A stretch of 64,000 nucleotides of DNA from Callorhinus ursinus (taxonomy: Eukaryota > Chordata > Mammalia > Carnivora > Otariidae): NCBI RefSeq assembly GCF_003265705.1, contig NW_020312966.1, positions 25,056,896 through 25,120,895 of the forward strand, given 5' to 3'. Shown here in pieces: positions 48,098-59,958 of this stretch; within the stretch, counting starts at the first letter, position 1; each line of letters opens with the position of its first letter. Below the pieces are notes generated by a model. It searched no databases and was not told the origin of the DNA. It saw nothing but the letters and a program-made list of their open reading frames with translations. The position numbers and the translations under genes are program-made.

Positions 48098-51000
48098 GTG
48101 AGTCCGGGTCGCCCGCGGACGAGACCGAAACCAGCTTTGCTGAGCCCCTGGGGTGGCCAAGTGCGGGGGGGACGCCTCGGCCCCGAGCGCAGCCTGTCCC
48201 CGACTCTCCCGGGAGGGGCTCCGCCGCCGGGTGCAGGCGGGTTTGCGGGTCCCCTCGCCCGGGACCTGTGCGTCCCCCACCCCGGCTGCGGCTCCCCAGG
48301 GTGGCGCTCGGAGCCACCCGCGCCCTCCGCCGACTGTGACGCTTTAACTACTTTTAACTCCGTATCTGTGCGTTTCTCATCCAGGCTGAGCTAGGATCCC
48401 GGGGCCCTCGGACTCCGAGCTGGGTGCCCTCGTTCTGCTTTGGGCCACGTCGTGTTTTCTCCTGTCGTCCCCAAACAGGAAGTTCTTCTCCCCAAAGACG
48501 ACGTGGGCCCGGCCGGGGTGTTGACGCTCAGGGCTGGCGGAGGGCAGCAGGCCCCGGCTGAGCGGGGTCCCTCTCCGCGCCCCCCCCCCGCCCCGCACCC
48601 AGTAGGGGGCACTGGAGCGAGCGGGGGGCTGGGCTTCCCGCGCCCCTCCTCCCACCTCTTTCCAACTCGGGGTCGGGGGAGGCTCCCGAGACAGATGTGA
48701 CCCCGGCCTTACTGACTCTTGGCGGTCGGTTATTCTTTTGCCTGGAAAAACTGTAGTTTTTCATCATAACTGTGATTTCTGGACTTTTGAACTGAACGGA
48801 AGAGTTCTCATTTTCAGCCGGGGGTGGAGTGTTGATTTGCAACGTTAATCGTACTATACATAACAAACGGGTTTTTACTAAAGGATGCCAACGTGATAAC
48901 TGACATTTAACTCAGTTTTAAATCACCTTCGTCTCTGTGATCTGGTTTGACTCCACTAAGCATTGGGAGGTAGGAACCAGTCATAGGGCGATTTTACTAG
49001 TGTTAACTGGCCCTCAGGTTAAATTCCTTCCCCAGGTTAGAAAGAACGTGGGATCTGGTTCTCTGATGAAAAATGAAATACCGCCACTGTTCCTAATCTC
49101 AGGTGACCGTGAGTCTTTGCACACCTTCTACACGGTCTGAGAACAACGCTTGGAGGGTAGGTCGTATGTGTATCCACACTATAAAGATGACAAAAATGAG
49201 GCATGACCTGCTCATGGGTAATTTTGTTCCACGTTACCCTGGGCTTTTGAGGCAGAACCAGCGCCTCCATGGCTGTGATTCTTAAATGTCACACCACAGT
49301 AGAGGTTGAATCCTCAATTTGATGTGGAACAGAGGTATTTGTTGTTCACCCGTAGAAAGGGAGTAACAGAGCGTGAGTTGCACTGTTCTGGACCCCGGGG
49401 AGGTAGCAGGGAGCCAAGTCCTTGCCCTCTGGTATTTTGCGTTCTCTTGGGGAGATGACAGTAAACTAACAAGAGGACCCAGAGCCCTGGGTAGCAGCAG
49501 GAGCTGTGGAGACAGGTGAGGTGGGGAGGCTAGGGCAGTCTCCTCTCAGGCTGGCCGTGGAGCCGAGAGCTGAAGGAAACAGGGCTGGTGCCAGCGGGAA
49601 GCTTCCCAGACGAGCTGAGTGGACCCCACAAGTTGAGTGGAAGCAGGGACTGCAACCTCGGGGGAACTGACCCCTGTCTGTGGTGGGGACTGTTGTGTGC
49701 ATCATAGGATGTGCTTTACTCACGGGATGTTAGTAGAAATCCCCCGGTCACAGGTGTCTCCAGACGTTGCCAAGTGTCTGCTGGGAGACACAGCTCCCCA
49801 GTTAGGAGCGGCTGGGGTGCAGCACGAGCGTAAGGACCAGAGGCCCGGACTCGTCAGGGGCTCAGCCACAGGCCACAAGCCAGGCCTCCTAGGACCTCGC
49901 GGGCTGCCGTGTGGGTTCCAGCTGAGGACGGACATGATCTGGCACAGCTTTGGGAAGGATTGCTCTCGCAGGTCTGTAGGAGGCAGGGGTGAAGGAAGTC
50001 GCAGTCAGAGCCGGGGAGCAGCCAGGAGACTGTTGCCGGGTGCGGGCCGGACGCGGGGGGCCGGGCCTGGGGGCGAGCAGAGGAGGAGGAGAGCAGCATC
50101 CTGGATGTATTCAGGAGGAAGTTGCCGAAGGATCCCGGCGCCGTGTGAGAGAAAGAGAAAAGCCAAAGGCGACTCTGTTCTTTAAAAATTATTTTATTAT
50201 TTTAAACGTTTTATTGGCCCGAGCAATGAGGTGATAGGTGATGCCATTTCTGAGATGGCGAAACAGAAGAAAGAGCAGCTTGGGGGAAATCAAGAGTTAA
50301 ACTTAAGTTTGATTTTTCCAATTCCTCATCCAACTGGTGGTGTCCTGTCGGCAGTTGGGCGTAAGAATCTGGAGTTCAGGGCCAGAGATAAAAACCAAGG
50401 AGCTGTCATCGATCCATTTAATAAGGATGTACTGAGCTCCTAGTACAATGCCAGGCGCTGTTCTAGGCCTTGGGCGTTCATCAGCGGAAGGAAAGGAAAC
50501 TCTCACTTGCTCTTACTGGGGCTTCTTCCGTGTTTGCTCTGAAAGTGTCTTAGTTATGGATCAGCAGATCTGCCCGCATTTCACGGCAAACATTTATGCA
50601 GGAAAGGGTTTAGAGACGGGCGTCATGGAAAAAACCCAACAGTGAATTCCTCTGCACTTGGATCTAATTCGCCCTGAGCATCAACTCCTGAGCTCGGCTG
50701 CCGCTGCGAGAGACCCTTTGGGATCTCAGAGAGTTTGTGGGCTGCAGGGGAGATTGCCCTAAATGTGGGACGTGGGGCAGAGGCTGGGAGCTCCGAGGGG
50801 GGTGGTGGCAGCGCCCCGGGGGGTGAGAGCACCCAGGCCTGTGGCGGGGGGCGGAGAGGCCCTGCAGCGCACGTGCGGTGGGGGGGGGGCCAGACACAGC
50901 TGGTGCTGTGTGTTTGATCCAGCAGGGCTGTGGCCCCTCCGCCCCCCAACCCCGCTTGCGGCCCACAGAGCTGTCCTCTGGCCTTCCCCCCCAGGGTCCC

Positions 51001-54000
51001 ATTCTCTGCGCTACCTCTTCATGGGTGCCTCGGTGCCGGACCTTGGGCTGCCCCTCTTTGAGGCCTTGGGCTACGTGGACGACCAGCTATTTGTGTCCTA
51101 CAGTCACGAGAGTCGCCGTGCAGAGCCCCGCGCCCAGTGGGTCCGAGGTGGGGCCGCCAGCCAGCTGTGGCTGCAGCTGAGTCAGAGCCTGAAAGGGTGG
51201 GATCACATGTTCATCGTCGACTTCTGGACCATCATGGACAATCACAACCATAGCAAGGGTACGTGGAGAGGGCGCTTCTCCTTTCCGAGGTGGGCAGAGC
51301 ACATTCCTGTAGCTCGAAGATGCCTCTGGGCGAGCAAACAGGGAGTCTGAGGTCCTGGGGGAGGAGGGAAGGAGTCTGAGGTCCTGGGGTCCCTGGGGAT
51401 GGATGGTGAGACAGGGACTTACTCCTTTGGTTTCAGTAACGAAGCTCGGGGTGTTGTCAGAGTCCCACACCCTGCAAGTGATCCTGGGTTGTGAGGTGCA
51501 AGAGGACAACAGCACCAGGGGGTTCTGGAAGTATGGGTACGACGGGCAGAATCATCTGGAATTCTGCCCCGAGACGCTGGACTGGAGAGCAGCAGAGCCC
51601 AAGGCCCAGGCCACCAAGCTGGAGTGGGAAGTGAACAAGATTCGGGCCAAACAGAACAGGGCCTACCTCGAGAGGGACTGCCCCGAGCAGCTGCAGCGCT
51701 TGCTGGAGCTGGGGAGAGGGGCCCTGGACCGGCAAGGTATGGTGGGAGCGCCCGGTCTGCCTGCAGACTCTCCCGATGCAGCGGCGGCGGATGCGGGGCG
51801 AGGTCCGGGCTGCACTTTCCCAGGGGGCCAAGGTCACGCGACTCTCGGGGAAGGTGCTGAGGTCTGAGGTCTCCGCCTTATAACTGAGATGTAGGACCCA
51901 ACCAAGGGGCATGGTTTTAGGGTGGTTGTTTTTTTTTCCCCTACATGTGGCCCAAGAAGTGTCTGTGATCTTTTGATTTAACTGAGAACCCTGTGTATAT
52001 TTATACCTTTTAGGAATTTCAGAGATGTCAATTATCACATGAATGCCAAGCCAAGCGATTACCAAAGGAGGCAACCAGGCAGAGTAGCAGAATCCTTTGG
52101 AGGTTAAAGGTTACTTTCACAGAACAGAGAGAGAGTCCCTGAGGGCTTCTAATCTTCCAGGGCCCCTTCTTACAAGAATCCTTACTGGATTGAGCCAGGT
52201 AGAATGAACCAATAGGGCTTAGTCAATCAAATCCACAAACAGGGGAATTTCATCTGATTCCATTTACTGTATTGACAAAGGACAGAAGCTGTGAGGTGCA
52301 GGTATGCATATTTATATACGGGACAGGAGCATGGGCTTGACTGTCTACCATGTAGCAGCCCATCATAGCGGACTCCTGCAACATGCTTTAGGACACAGTA
52401 TGATGACTCACGTAGCTGCATCAGCATAGGGTTAGCTTCTTCCTCTAACCCATAGAGAAAGGGAGGTGAAAGTTCCAGTCTTCTTGGCAAGGGTAGAAAG
52501 CTCCCCTCTCCAGATCCTTCCTCCTTCCTGTCCAGTGCCTCCTTTGGTGAAGGTGACTCATCACGTGGCCTCGGCGGTGAGCACCCTACGGTGTCAGGCT
52601 CTGAACTTCTACCCCCAGAACATTACCATGAAGTGGCTGAAGGACAGGCAGCCTCTGGATGCCAAGGACGTTGAGCTGAAGGACGTTTTGCCCAACGGGG
52701 ATGGGACCTACCAGGGCTGGGTGGCGGTGGCCGTGCCCCCTGGGGAAGAGCGGAGATACACCTGCCAGGTGGAGCACCCAGGCCTGGATCAGCCCCTCAC
52801 TGCCACCTGGGGTACGGATGAGAGCAGGGGGGCGGGGGGGTGGAAGAAGTCCATTGTGGGTGGAACCAGAAGGGTCAGCATGGCAGTGAGGGGAGGGTCT
52901 GAGCTGGGCTGGGGCCACAGTCCCAGCTTTCACTTGCTTTTGCTGTTTCAGAAGCCCCGGTGCCTGGCACCCTGCTCACTGGAGTCATCAGTGGGATCGC
53001 TGTCTGCGTCATCCTGTTTTTTATTGGAATTCTGTTCAGAATCTTAAGGAAAAGGCAGGCTTCGAGTGAGTAGGAAGAAGGAGGAAGTCTCTCAGTTCCT
53101 CTGACCCCAGGACACACTGATGCATCAGGAAGTGGGCTGAGGGAGGGCGAAGGGGATTTGGTGTCCATCCGAAAGAAGCCTGTTCCTCTTTTTTCTCTTT
53201 GGGAACACGGGTTCCGCCCCGGGAGCAGGAATGAATTGTTTTCCTCAGAACGAAAGCTCCAAATTCAACAAACTTCTTTTGAACACCTACTATTTTGCGA
53301 GATACTACTTAAAGTAGTACATGGGCTTTGAAGTTGGGTTCATTGCTGTTGCTATTCTCAGAACCCACATCTAGAAGGGAATGAAATCTGTAGCACAAGT
53401 AAACACAGTTAAAGGAGAGCCCCTAAGGTCCTAAGACAGACCATTCTCGGGTGTCAAAGGAAGGAATGGCCATGACCTGCTGAGGATCCACCAAGGGTTC
53501 TGGGCCTTGAGGTAGATGGCTTTAGGAAAGGTTGCGGACAAGGCGGGGGGGTCTACCCAGATGGGGCAGCCATGCACATGGCAGAGCATGAGGCGTAGTG
53601 GGAGGTAAGAAATGATTGTGCCTCTGCCTGTCCGTCACCAGGGTGCACGCCTGCCTCCTGAGCATCGGGGCGTGGGGCGGGGGGGGAGCAGATGGAAGCC
53701 AGCCAGGCGGAGCTCTGGGGGCCTTGAGGATGCTAGCCAGGGAGCCCTGGGAAGTCAGTGCAGGGACACTATGGGGGACACGGTCTGGGCAGTTGGAGAA
53801 TGAGTGTCAGGAGGTGAGATGAGAGGCAAGGAGCCAGCTAGAGAGCTGGTAAGCAACTCCAGGTGAGAGATGATGGTGCTCTGGGAAGGGGGTGGTCCCA
53901 GTTGAGGTGAATGGATGTGGGAGGTGAGGGCCAGGGTCTAGGCAGCAGGGTGCTCGGGTTTGCGATGCCCCTTTTCTGTCTCGTCTCCGCAGGAGGAGCC

Positions 54001-54033
54001 TTGGGGGACTACGTCTTGGCTGAATGTAAGTGA
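48022..54033 (+). CDS. HFE: HFE, homeostatic iron regulator (six coding exons)
   Basis: MHC class I-like membrane protein. It binds beta-2-microglobulin and the transferrin receptor at the hepatocyte surface and promotes hepcidin expression. Joined exons are 48022-48097, 50995-51258, 51461-51736, 52536-52811, 52952-53065 and 53993-54033, giving 1047 nt and 348 residues; these sizes equal my recollection of human HFE. Order: signal peptide (1 to about 22), alpha1 (exon 2), alpha2 (exon 3), Ig-like alpha3 (exon 4), transmembrane helix (exon 5), short tail (exon 6). His63 (51105-51107) and Cys282 (52763-52765), the two residues hit in human hemochromatosis, are the normal types. N-glycosylation motifs NHS, NST and NIT are present. 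All introns are GT-AG. The gene lies between H1-2 and H4C3, as in human. Confidence 0.97.
48098..50994 (+). other. HFE: HFE intron 1
   Basis: 2897 nt. The first 600 belong to the CpG island. A probable L2 fragment lies at about 50425-50510 (TACTGAGCTCCTAGTACAATG). The region 50750-50900 is G-rich. Several open frames here match nothing I know. Confidence 0.85.
50995..51258 (+). CDS. HFE: HFE coding exon 2: alpha1 domain
   Basis: 264 nt between acceptor ..CCCCCCAG and donor GTACGT. Encodes [19 protein letters not shown], the class I alpha1 platform, through NHNHSK. Carries His63 and Ser65 and a glycosylation site. Confidence 0.97.
51461..51736 (+). CDS. HFE: HFE coding exon 3: alpha2 domain
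   Basis: 276 nt, acceptor TTGTCAG, donor GTATGG. Encodes [18 protein letters not shown] to [11 protein letters not shown] with the two Cys of the alpha2 disulfide (GCE and RDCPEQ). The interval to exon 2 is a 202-nt intron. Confidence 0.97.
51737..52535 (+). other. HFE: HFE intron 3
   Basis: 799 nt with no recognised repeat, though the T/C-run and AT-rich middle (51900-52490) could hold old inserted DNA. Ends ..CCTTCCTGTCCAG. Confidence 0.8.
52536..52811 (+). CDS. HFE: HFE coding exon 4: alpha3 Ig-like domain
   Basis: 276 nt, starting ..[20 protein letters not shown] and ending with [13 protein letters not shown]. The two Ig cysteines (LRCQ and the Cys282 in YTCQVEH) are present, so beta-2-microglobulin binding should be intact. 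Donor GTACGG. Confidence 0.97.
52952..53065 (+). CDS. HFE: HFE coding exon 5: transmembrane segment
   Basis: 114 nt, acceptor TGTTTCAG, donor GTGAGT. Encodes a hydrophobic helix (about [21 protein letters not shown]) with RKRQ following, a stop-transfer signal. Intron 4 is 140 nt. Confidence 0.96.
53066..53992 (+). other. HFE: HFE intron 5
   Basis: 927 nt, no recognised repeat; ends CGTCTCCGCAG. Confidence 0.85.
53993..54033 (+). CDS. HFE: HFE coding exon 6: cytoplasmic tail
   Basis: 41 nt coding to TGA at 54031-54033; encodes [13 protein letters not shown] with the first base from exon 5. As I recall it, the human tail ends RGAMGHYVLAERE, so the last residues differ and a Cys is gained. 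Confidence 0.94.
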
Positions 54034-55800
54034 CAGACAGCCTGCAGACCCCTTGTGGGGAGGAGACGTGGAGACTCAAAAGACAGGGCGCCCCTGTGGC
54101 CTTCATCGTGTTCCAGGGCAGAATTGGACTGAACGAACATGAACTGCCCCAGGAACTCTCTGCTTGTGGCCTGCCATGTTCATTTTTGAGAAGTTTCTCC
54201 CATTTCGGTTTTTGAGTTCCTATGTGCCAATGAGCCACAGCGCCAGCCTCTGGGCAGAACCAGCTGCCTTGAATCTCAAGCTGCCTCTAGAGACTGCCTT
54301 CATTTCTGCATCACTTCCAACTCCGTATGCCCATGTCATCTCATCTCCTACCTCTGGAATAACGCTCCTGAAATTTGGGAGACTCACGGTTCCTTTCAAC
54401 ATCTGAGAAAAACAATGAGCTTTCTCCTCGGGACATAACACTCTCATGCCCTTACCAGAATTTTGCACACACATCCAGGCATTTCCTAGGCCCATCCAAT
54501 TTCCTTTTGATCCTCTCTCTCTCTGCTACCCAGTGATTCACCTGTCACCAAGCCCTGTGGTCTCTTCCATCAGAGGGTGAAGTGGGTCATTGTACAGTGG
54601 TGAAGGCCGTGCACTGTACAACCCATGGAGGTACCCTCAGAAGAGCCATTGTGGATGCCTGTGTTTATTCATGATAGTTTTCCAGAAAGTGGGCCCGAAA
54701 TGTCTTGAGGAGGGGTATGCTTTTCTAACTGGCAGCAAGGTGACACATAGGTTTCCCCAGAGTCACGATTTACACGAATGCATTCACAGTGCCTCTCTGG
54801 TGTGCCAGGCTTGACGTAACGCAGTCATTTCCTACTTGGATTCTGCTAATGAAATGATAATGAAAGTGATCCTAAGGATGATGACGGTGATGATAAGGTG
54901 GCTGACGCTTATAAAAAAAAAAAAAGCACTTGCTGCCAGACTGAGTTCTGAGCACCTGCTTACATTATGATTCTTACCATAATTCTCTGATATAAGTACT
55001 ATTATCCTCATGGGTTTTTTAGGTGAACAAAATGAAGTAGAGAGTATCTCACAGCCTTCCAGGGCTAGAGACAGGTTTCAGCTCAGTCAGTCTGACTCTG
55101 ATCCATCTCACACACCGCGGCATTAGATGCTTTAGATGTGTCAGGAAATGGGGGGATGAGGGAGGTGGGCACGGCTCTTCTGTGGCCCCAGTGTCTTCAT
55201 TCTCAGCGAGCTTGACCAAAACGAAGGGAAAACAGCAGAAAATAACCTCAGCCATTTCCTTTCGAAGTTTCTGTGGACAGAAATCCAGCGTGTGGCCGGC
55301 TTACTCTGTTGCCACCCCCGGTCCGCTCTGTCTGGCGCATCTCTCGGGCCCCCAGGTCCGGACAGGGATCGGCGGTGTCCCTCAGTGGATGTGTTGGACC
55401 CCACAGTGTTTTCGCTCCACCCGCACCTCCAGAGTCAGAACCCTGGTGGCATTTCCTTCCGGGAACGGGAGCGACCGTCTGTCCTATTAAAGACGGTAAA
55501 ACGGATGCCACCGAGAGGCCTAGGGGTACCCTGGCGCATTCCCGGGGCTCCTGGGAGTCTGGTTCTCTTCCCCAACTGTGCACATTAAGAAAAGAAACTC
55601 ATCTCACCAGACTGCTCAGGAATTACTGCATTCTGGGAAAGTAATTAATCTGACCATGTTCAAAAGAATACTAACACACACCCAGATGGCCGGTGTTTCC
55701 TTTTGTTGCTATGTACATTTGGCTGCATAACTGACAACAAGGCATTCTGTCTCCCAGGGCAGGTGCCTCAGAAGACCAAATAAAGCTCAACGGTTTGTTT
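54034..55800 (+). other. HFE: HFE 3' UTR and flank
   Basis: Probable 3' UTR after the stop. An AATAAA at 55779-55784 is the first clear poly(A) signal I can place downstream, but nearer weak signals cannot be excluded. A MIR-like segment lies at about 54925-55110 with an A13 run at 54914. Open frames at 55049-55644 are GC-rich but unrecognised. Confidence 0.5.
54925..55110 (-). repeat. MIR SINE (diverged)
   Basis: TTCTGAGCACCTGCTTACATT, then ACTATTATCCTCATGG, then CAGTCTGACTCTGATCC: inverted MIR order. Confidence 0.6.
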
Positions 55801-56071
55801 GGTAGTTATTTAATTTGGGCAAAGAGATCTCGACAATTTTTTTTAAACTTTTCTTTTTTTTTCTGGTTACGAAAGTTAGGTGGATAAAAGTACATGTAAT
55901 TTGTGCTTATTGTCAAAAAGTTGAAAATGAGTTAAATTGAAACTATCATTCCATTAGCTAGTGATAAACCCTATGAATGATCTGTGTATTTCCTCTCAGT
56001 ATTGCTATATTAAAATATATAAAATCAACAAATAAACTTTAATAAGCATACAATTAATTGTGTTGTGTACT
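55801..56071. other. Intergenic, no feature recognised
   Basis: AT-rich; no gene or clear repeat. Confidence 0.35.
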
Positions 56072-56081
56072 GTATGATTTT

Positions 56082-56241
56082 TTTTTTAGGGGGCGGAAGG
56101 GTAGAGGGAGAGAGAGAGAGAGAGAATCTTAAGCAGGCTCCACGCCCAGTGCAGAGCCCAGCGCAGTCCTCAATCCCAGTCACAACTTCAGCCAAAATCC
56201 AGAGTCAGATGCTTAACTGACTGAGCCACCTAGGCGCCACG
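56082..56241 (-). mobile_element. SINEC (short) with 10-bp target duplication
   Basis: Inverted, diverged SINE of about 160 bp; GTATGATTTT at 56072-56081 and 56242-56251. Confidence 0.9.
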
Positions 56242-56251
56242 GTATGATTTT

Positions 56252-56660
56252 CCTTAGGTACTTATCGATGTTATGGATTAATCAACTTAATCATTGGGTC
56301 ATTTGTGGGACATTGATATGCTTCCGATTTTTTTACATTTTGTTTTATGGAATATCTTCATTAAACTCTGGTAGCTGAATTAGTTGTTTTTCCTCACTCT
56401 AGAAACATTATCATCTAAGGGGTTACGTGTTGGTTATTTTACTTCCAAACCATATTGGATATCATTCTGTACTCAGAACAACTGCCCAAAAGGTTCCCTT
56501 GCTCTTCTAGCTCATTAAGGATACATTACAATTAATTAGGGAATGGTGTGTGTTATATTGGTTTTCTTTCACACAGACTGAGATTTCAAGAAACACCCGT
56601 CTTCGCAGTGGGACTTTCACTAACCATTGGCGAGTGTGGCCTGTTACTTTTCTTTTTATA
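56252..56660. other. Intergenic, no feature recognised
   Basis: No gene seen. Confidence 0.35.
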
Positions 56661-56902
56661 TATGTATATTTTAAAGATTTTATTTATATATTTGAGAGAG
56701 AGTGAGAGAGAGAGAGCATATGCCAAGGGGGAGAAGCAGAGAGAGAGGGAGAAGCAGAGGGAGAGGGAGAAGCAGAGGGAGAGGGAGAGGGAGAAGCAGG
56801 CTCTCCGCTGAGCAGGGAGCCTGGCGCAGGGCTCGATGGATCCCAGGACCGTGGGATCATGACCTGAGCCCAAGGCAGACACTTAACCTACTGAGCCACC
56901 CA
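56661..56902 (-). mobile_element. SINEC with internal GA-rich expansion
   Basis: Inverted SINE whose body contains repeated GAGAAGCAGAGGGAGAGG-like units at about 56735-56800, lengthening it. TTCTTTTTATA at 56650-56660 and 56903-56913. Confidence 0.92.
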
Positions 56903-56913
56903 TTCTTTTTATA

Positions 56914-57092
56914 ATGGAAGTTATAAACCTCTATTTTCTTTCAGTGTTCCTTAGCTTAATTTTTCTTCCCTTGTTCATCAATACTTAAGATCAACTACAT
57001 TTAAAAAATCAAAGACCTACATTTTAAATTCTGGATCCTATTTGGCCTCTGGCAAAACCACCCACAAACAAAGCCCGGTCGTGTGAAGAAGG
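56914..57092. other. Intergenic, no feature recognised
   Basis: No gene seen. Confidence 0.35.
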
Positions 57093-57110
57093 GTGCCACC
57101 TGGTGGCTAC
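57093..57110 (-). promoter_or_regulatory. CTCF-like motif, reverse orientation
   Basis: GTGCCACCTGGTGGCTAC; the minus strand reads GCCACCAGGTGGCAC, a good CTCF core. It is opposite to the motif series at 35.4-37.9 kb and lies about 3 kb past HFE. Confidence 0.5.
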
Positions 57111-57849
57111 GATCGGAAGTGTCACAGTGGTCATGTGACTGTCTAGCCCTGGGGCGGGGGTTTTCCTGCAGGGCGAGGGAGAGAGAGAGAAGAGGTGGGC
57201 GCTGGAGATTTTTGTGGAGAAAAAGCCCCTGAGAATTTGAGGAAATAAGAAACGAGTCACCAGCTGGTTTGATCACAGGGCACTGTTGAGCTGCCTGAAC
57301 TGAGAACAGAACAGAGGAAGACCTTTGGAAATCTTTGTAGTTCAGGTGCAGCTTAGGTTGAGACCTTCTGGGAGGTAGAGGCAGACATTCTTGCTGTGTC
57401 TGAGTAATATGGTCTTACAGGGCTGAGTGGGCTTGGTGCACTACGAAACATTCTTCATGGCCACACACATACACCTTCGAAAACATAATGCCTTCTCTAA
57501 AGTGCTGGAAAATTTTTAAAAGCTACCATTTTTAAACTATAATTTCTTTTTTTTTTCTAATCACACTCCAATCTAATAATGACTAGAACTCAAGAATGCA
57601 TGACTTTAAACATTTAAGATTTTCACAACGATGGACAGGTATTTGGGGTTTTGATTTCTTTCTGTAGACTTTGGGTCATCTTTTCTTCATTTTTCTTTTG
57701 GAATCAGTGTTAAAAGTTAGAATGTCAACTCATTATTAATGATCTTGTGTGACGATTTCATTACAAAGCCTGGGTTGACTTGACATCCTGCACGCATGCC
57801 TTCCATTGCATGACTATTTTCTAAAACTATTTTTTTTTTCCAGCTAACA
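57111..57849. other. Intergenic, no feature recognised
   Basis: No gene seen. Confidence 0.35.
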
Positions 57850-58065
57850 ATGATTATGTACTTACCAGATGCCGAGCCTTGTTCCGGATATTGTTTCTGA
57901 AGAATCCGGTGAAGTAGGAACCATGGTTATTTTTACCCTTATTTTGTTGTATAGAAACCAAAGCACAGAGAGGTTACATAACTTGCTGAAGCTTACACAG
58001 CTAGAAAATTATTGTGCTCGATTTTTATTCTAGCTCGTCTGGCTCGGAGTCAAGCTCATAACCGC
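57850..58065 (-). repeat. MIR SINE
   Basis: TACTTACCAGATGCCGAGCC, AAAGCACAGAGAGGTTACATA, CTTGCTGAAGCTTACACAGCTAG: inverted MIR with the conserved core well kept. Confidence 0.75.
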
Positions 58066-59942
58066 TATAAAAAACCTGTTTCTGTGTCAAGAAAACATGT
58101 AGTGTGGCATTGTTATTATCTGAGATGCTCCTGGTGGCAACACCTCTGATGTTTGCTGCAGTGAGGAGGGAATCTGTTTTAACATTTCAGAATTTGCCGT
58201 ATCCCTATAACTTTTTCATAAACATTTGGAAACATTTTCTTTACGTGTTTTTTTAATTTAAGGATTTTTTTCTGTTAATAAACAAATTTCTAATGAATAA
58301 ATTTACATTTCTATTTATTCTCTTTCTCATTAAGGGAGAAATTTGGGTATGAGTAGCCTTGAAACGCCTGTGAATCATTTTATTCACCACATTGGGGTAG
58401 AAACTGTTGTTGCTGTTTGTTTGTGGGGTTTTTTTTAAGTATTGTTATTTTTTACATATAAGATTCTAGCTTTTGATCCAAAGAGTCTAAAAAAGAGTTT
58501 TGGAGTCTTCTGTGTACTTGGGGTGGGACAGGGTGGAGATGGGGTGGGTAAGTACCAGTATCTGTGTAAACCCCCAGCGTTAAGTCTCAGTTAACCTTAC
58601 TCTAGGGTTGATTAAATGCCCTGAATTTTATTTCTTAAACAGTGACCACAATGGCATTGTCATAAAACAGGGAATAACCAACTTTGATACTGCCAAAACA
58701 TCTTGACAATGTGTGCAAAGAGAGCATCTGTTTTAAATATGAATGTAACAGTTAGTGGTCTTTCCTTTTATATGTTTGGAATCACAGTTTCACCATTAAA
58801 ACAAGCGCAAAATACTTGTGCTTTGTGTATGCAATTAGGAAAGTATTCAAGGAAATCTGAAAATCAATTTAATTACAGACATTTATATAAAAATTTTGAA
58901 ACAAATAAATGCATAAGGAAGGATATCGTTAGAAATTCTCTGTCCAAAGAATTTTTTTTTAGTAGGTCAAAATACATTAAGAATGTTTATAGGAGCAAGC
59001 CCACACCAAGACAGCAGGCTGAGGAAGTAGACAGGACAAAACTTTCAGTAGAATGTTTGGACTGAAAAGAAAAAGTAGAACATTTTCTAGAACAGGAAGG
59101 AGAGGAAGTAAGGAAACTAGGGAAAAAGCCAGTATATATTATAGACCACAGATAAGCCAAAGGGAATGAAAATCGAATTTAGGGAAAGTGAATAAGACAA
59201 TGGGTATTCATACTGGGGTAAAGGTTAGGTGGCTGGAAAAGAGAAATGCACTGAAGCTTTAAATTGCAGTAAGAACTGTCAGCCAGTGGCTGGAAGAGCT
59301 GTCTGCCCCAGACCAGGAGGGATGTCCCCAAATGCCTGGAGAAAACTAATGTTATAAAGCCCTGGAAAACTATGTTGGGTCAGGTTGAACGTATACCTTT
59401 CTTCAACTGTAATATATGTCAAAAGCATTTGTACCCTAGGATTTTGTCTCACTAAAGAACAATTACACACTTAAAAGTGATAGTGATATAGTGGTAGTTC
59501 TCAACCCTGGACAAGTATCAGAATTGTTTGTTGACTATATATACACAGTTGACTATATATATTTGTATTTATATGTATAGTATACACACCATTCCTCAGC
59601 TCTGATACTCTGATTGAGTTAATCTGCGGCAGAAGGTGATTGTAGGCATCTCATGTTTTTATAAAACCTTTGATTAACCTCATGGTGTTATTTGTTCAAA
59701 TGTGTGATGTGACCTATTAGCCACAACTTGTTTGTAGGGTTTTTAGGTGAAGGGCTTTCCTCACATGTTGAATGAATGGGGTTCTCTGAAGCCAGGTTCT
59801 CTCTGAGGATGGTGGGGGGGGCGGTGAAAAGAAAGCCCTCAATACAGGTGCCAGAGTGAGCCACCCCCTCTCCCGAGCCTTATGACCAAGTAGGACCTGC
59901 ACTCTTCCCCGAGTGGAAGGATCCATTTTTAATATACATCTA
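58066..59942. other. Intergenic, no gene recognised
   Basis: A frame at 58703-59065 has no homology I recognise. A 29-base motif near 58921 reappears near 60876. A TTGACTATATATA motif occurs twice near 59530-59565. Confidence 0.35.
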
Positions 59943-59958
59943 TATGTGTATACGTTTT

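Noticed and set aside
50735..51350. Long open frame through HFE intron 1 and exon 2
   Set aside because: It is the exon 2 frame extended into intron; a good acceptor at 50993-50994 restores the class I sequence exactly.
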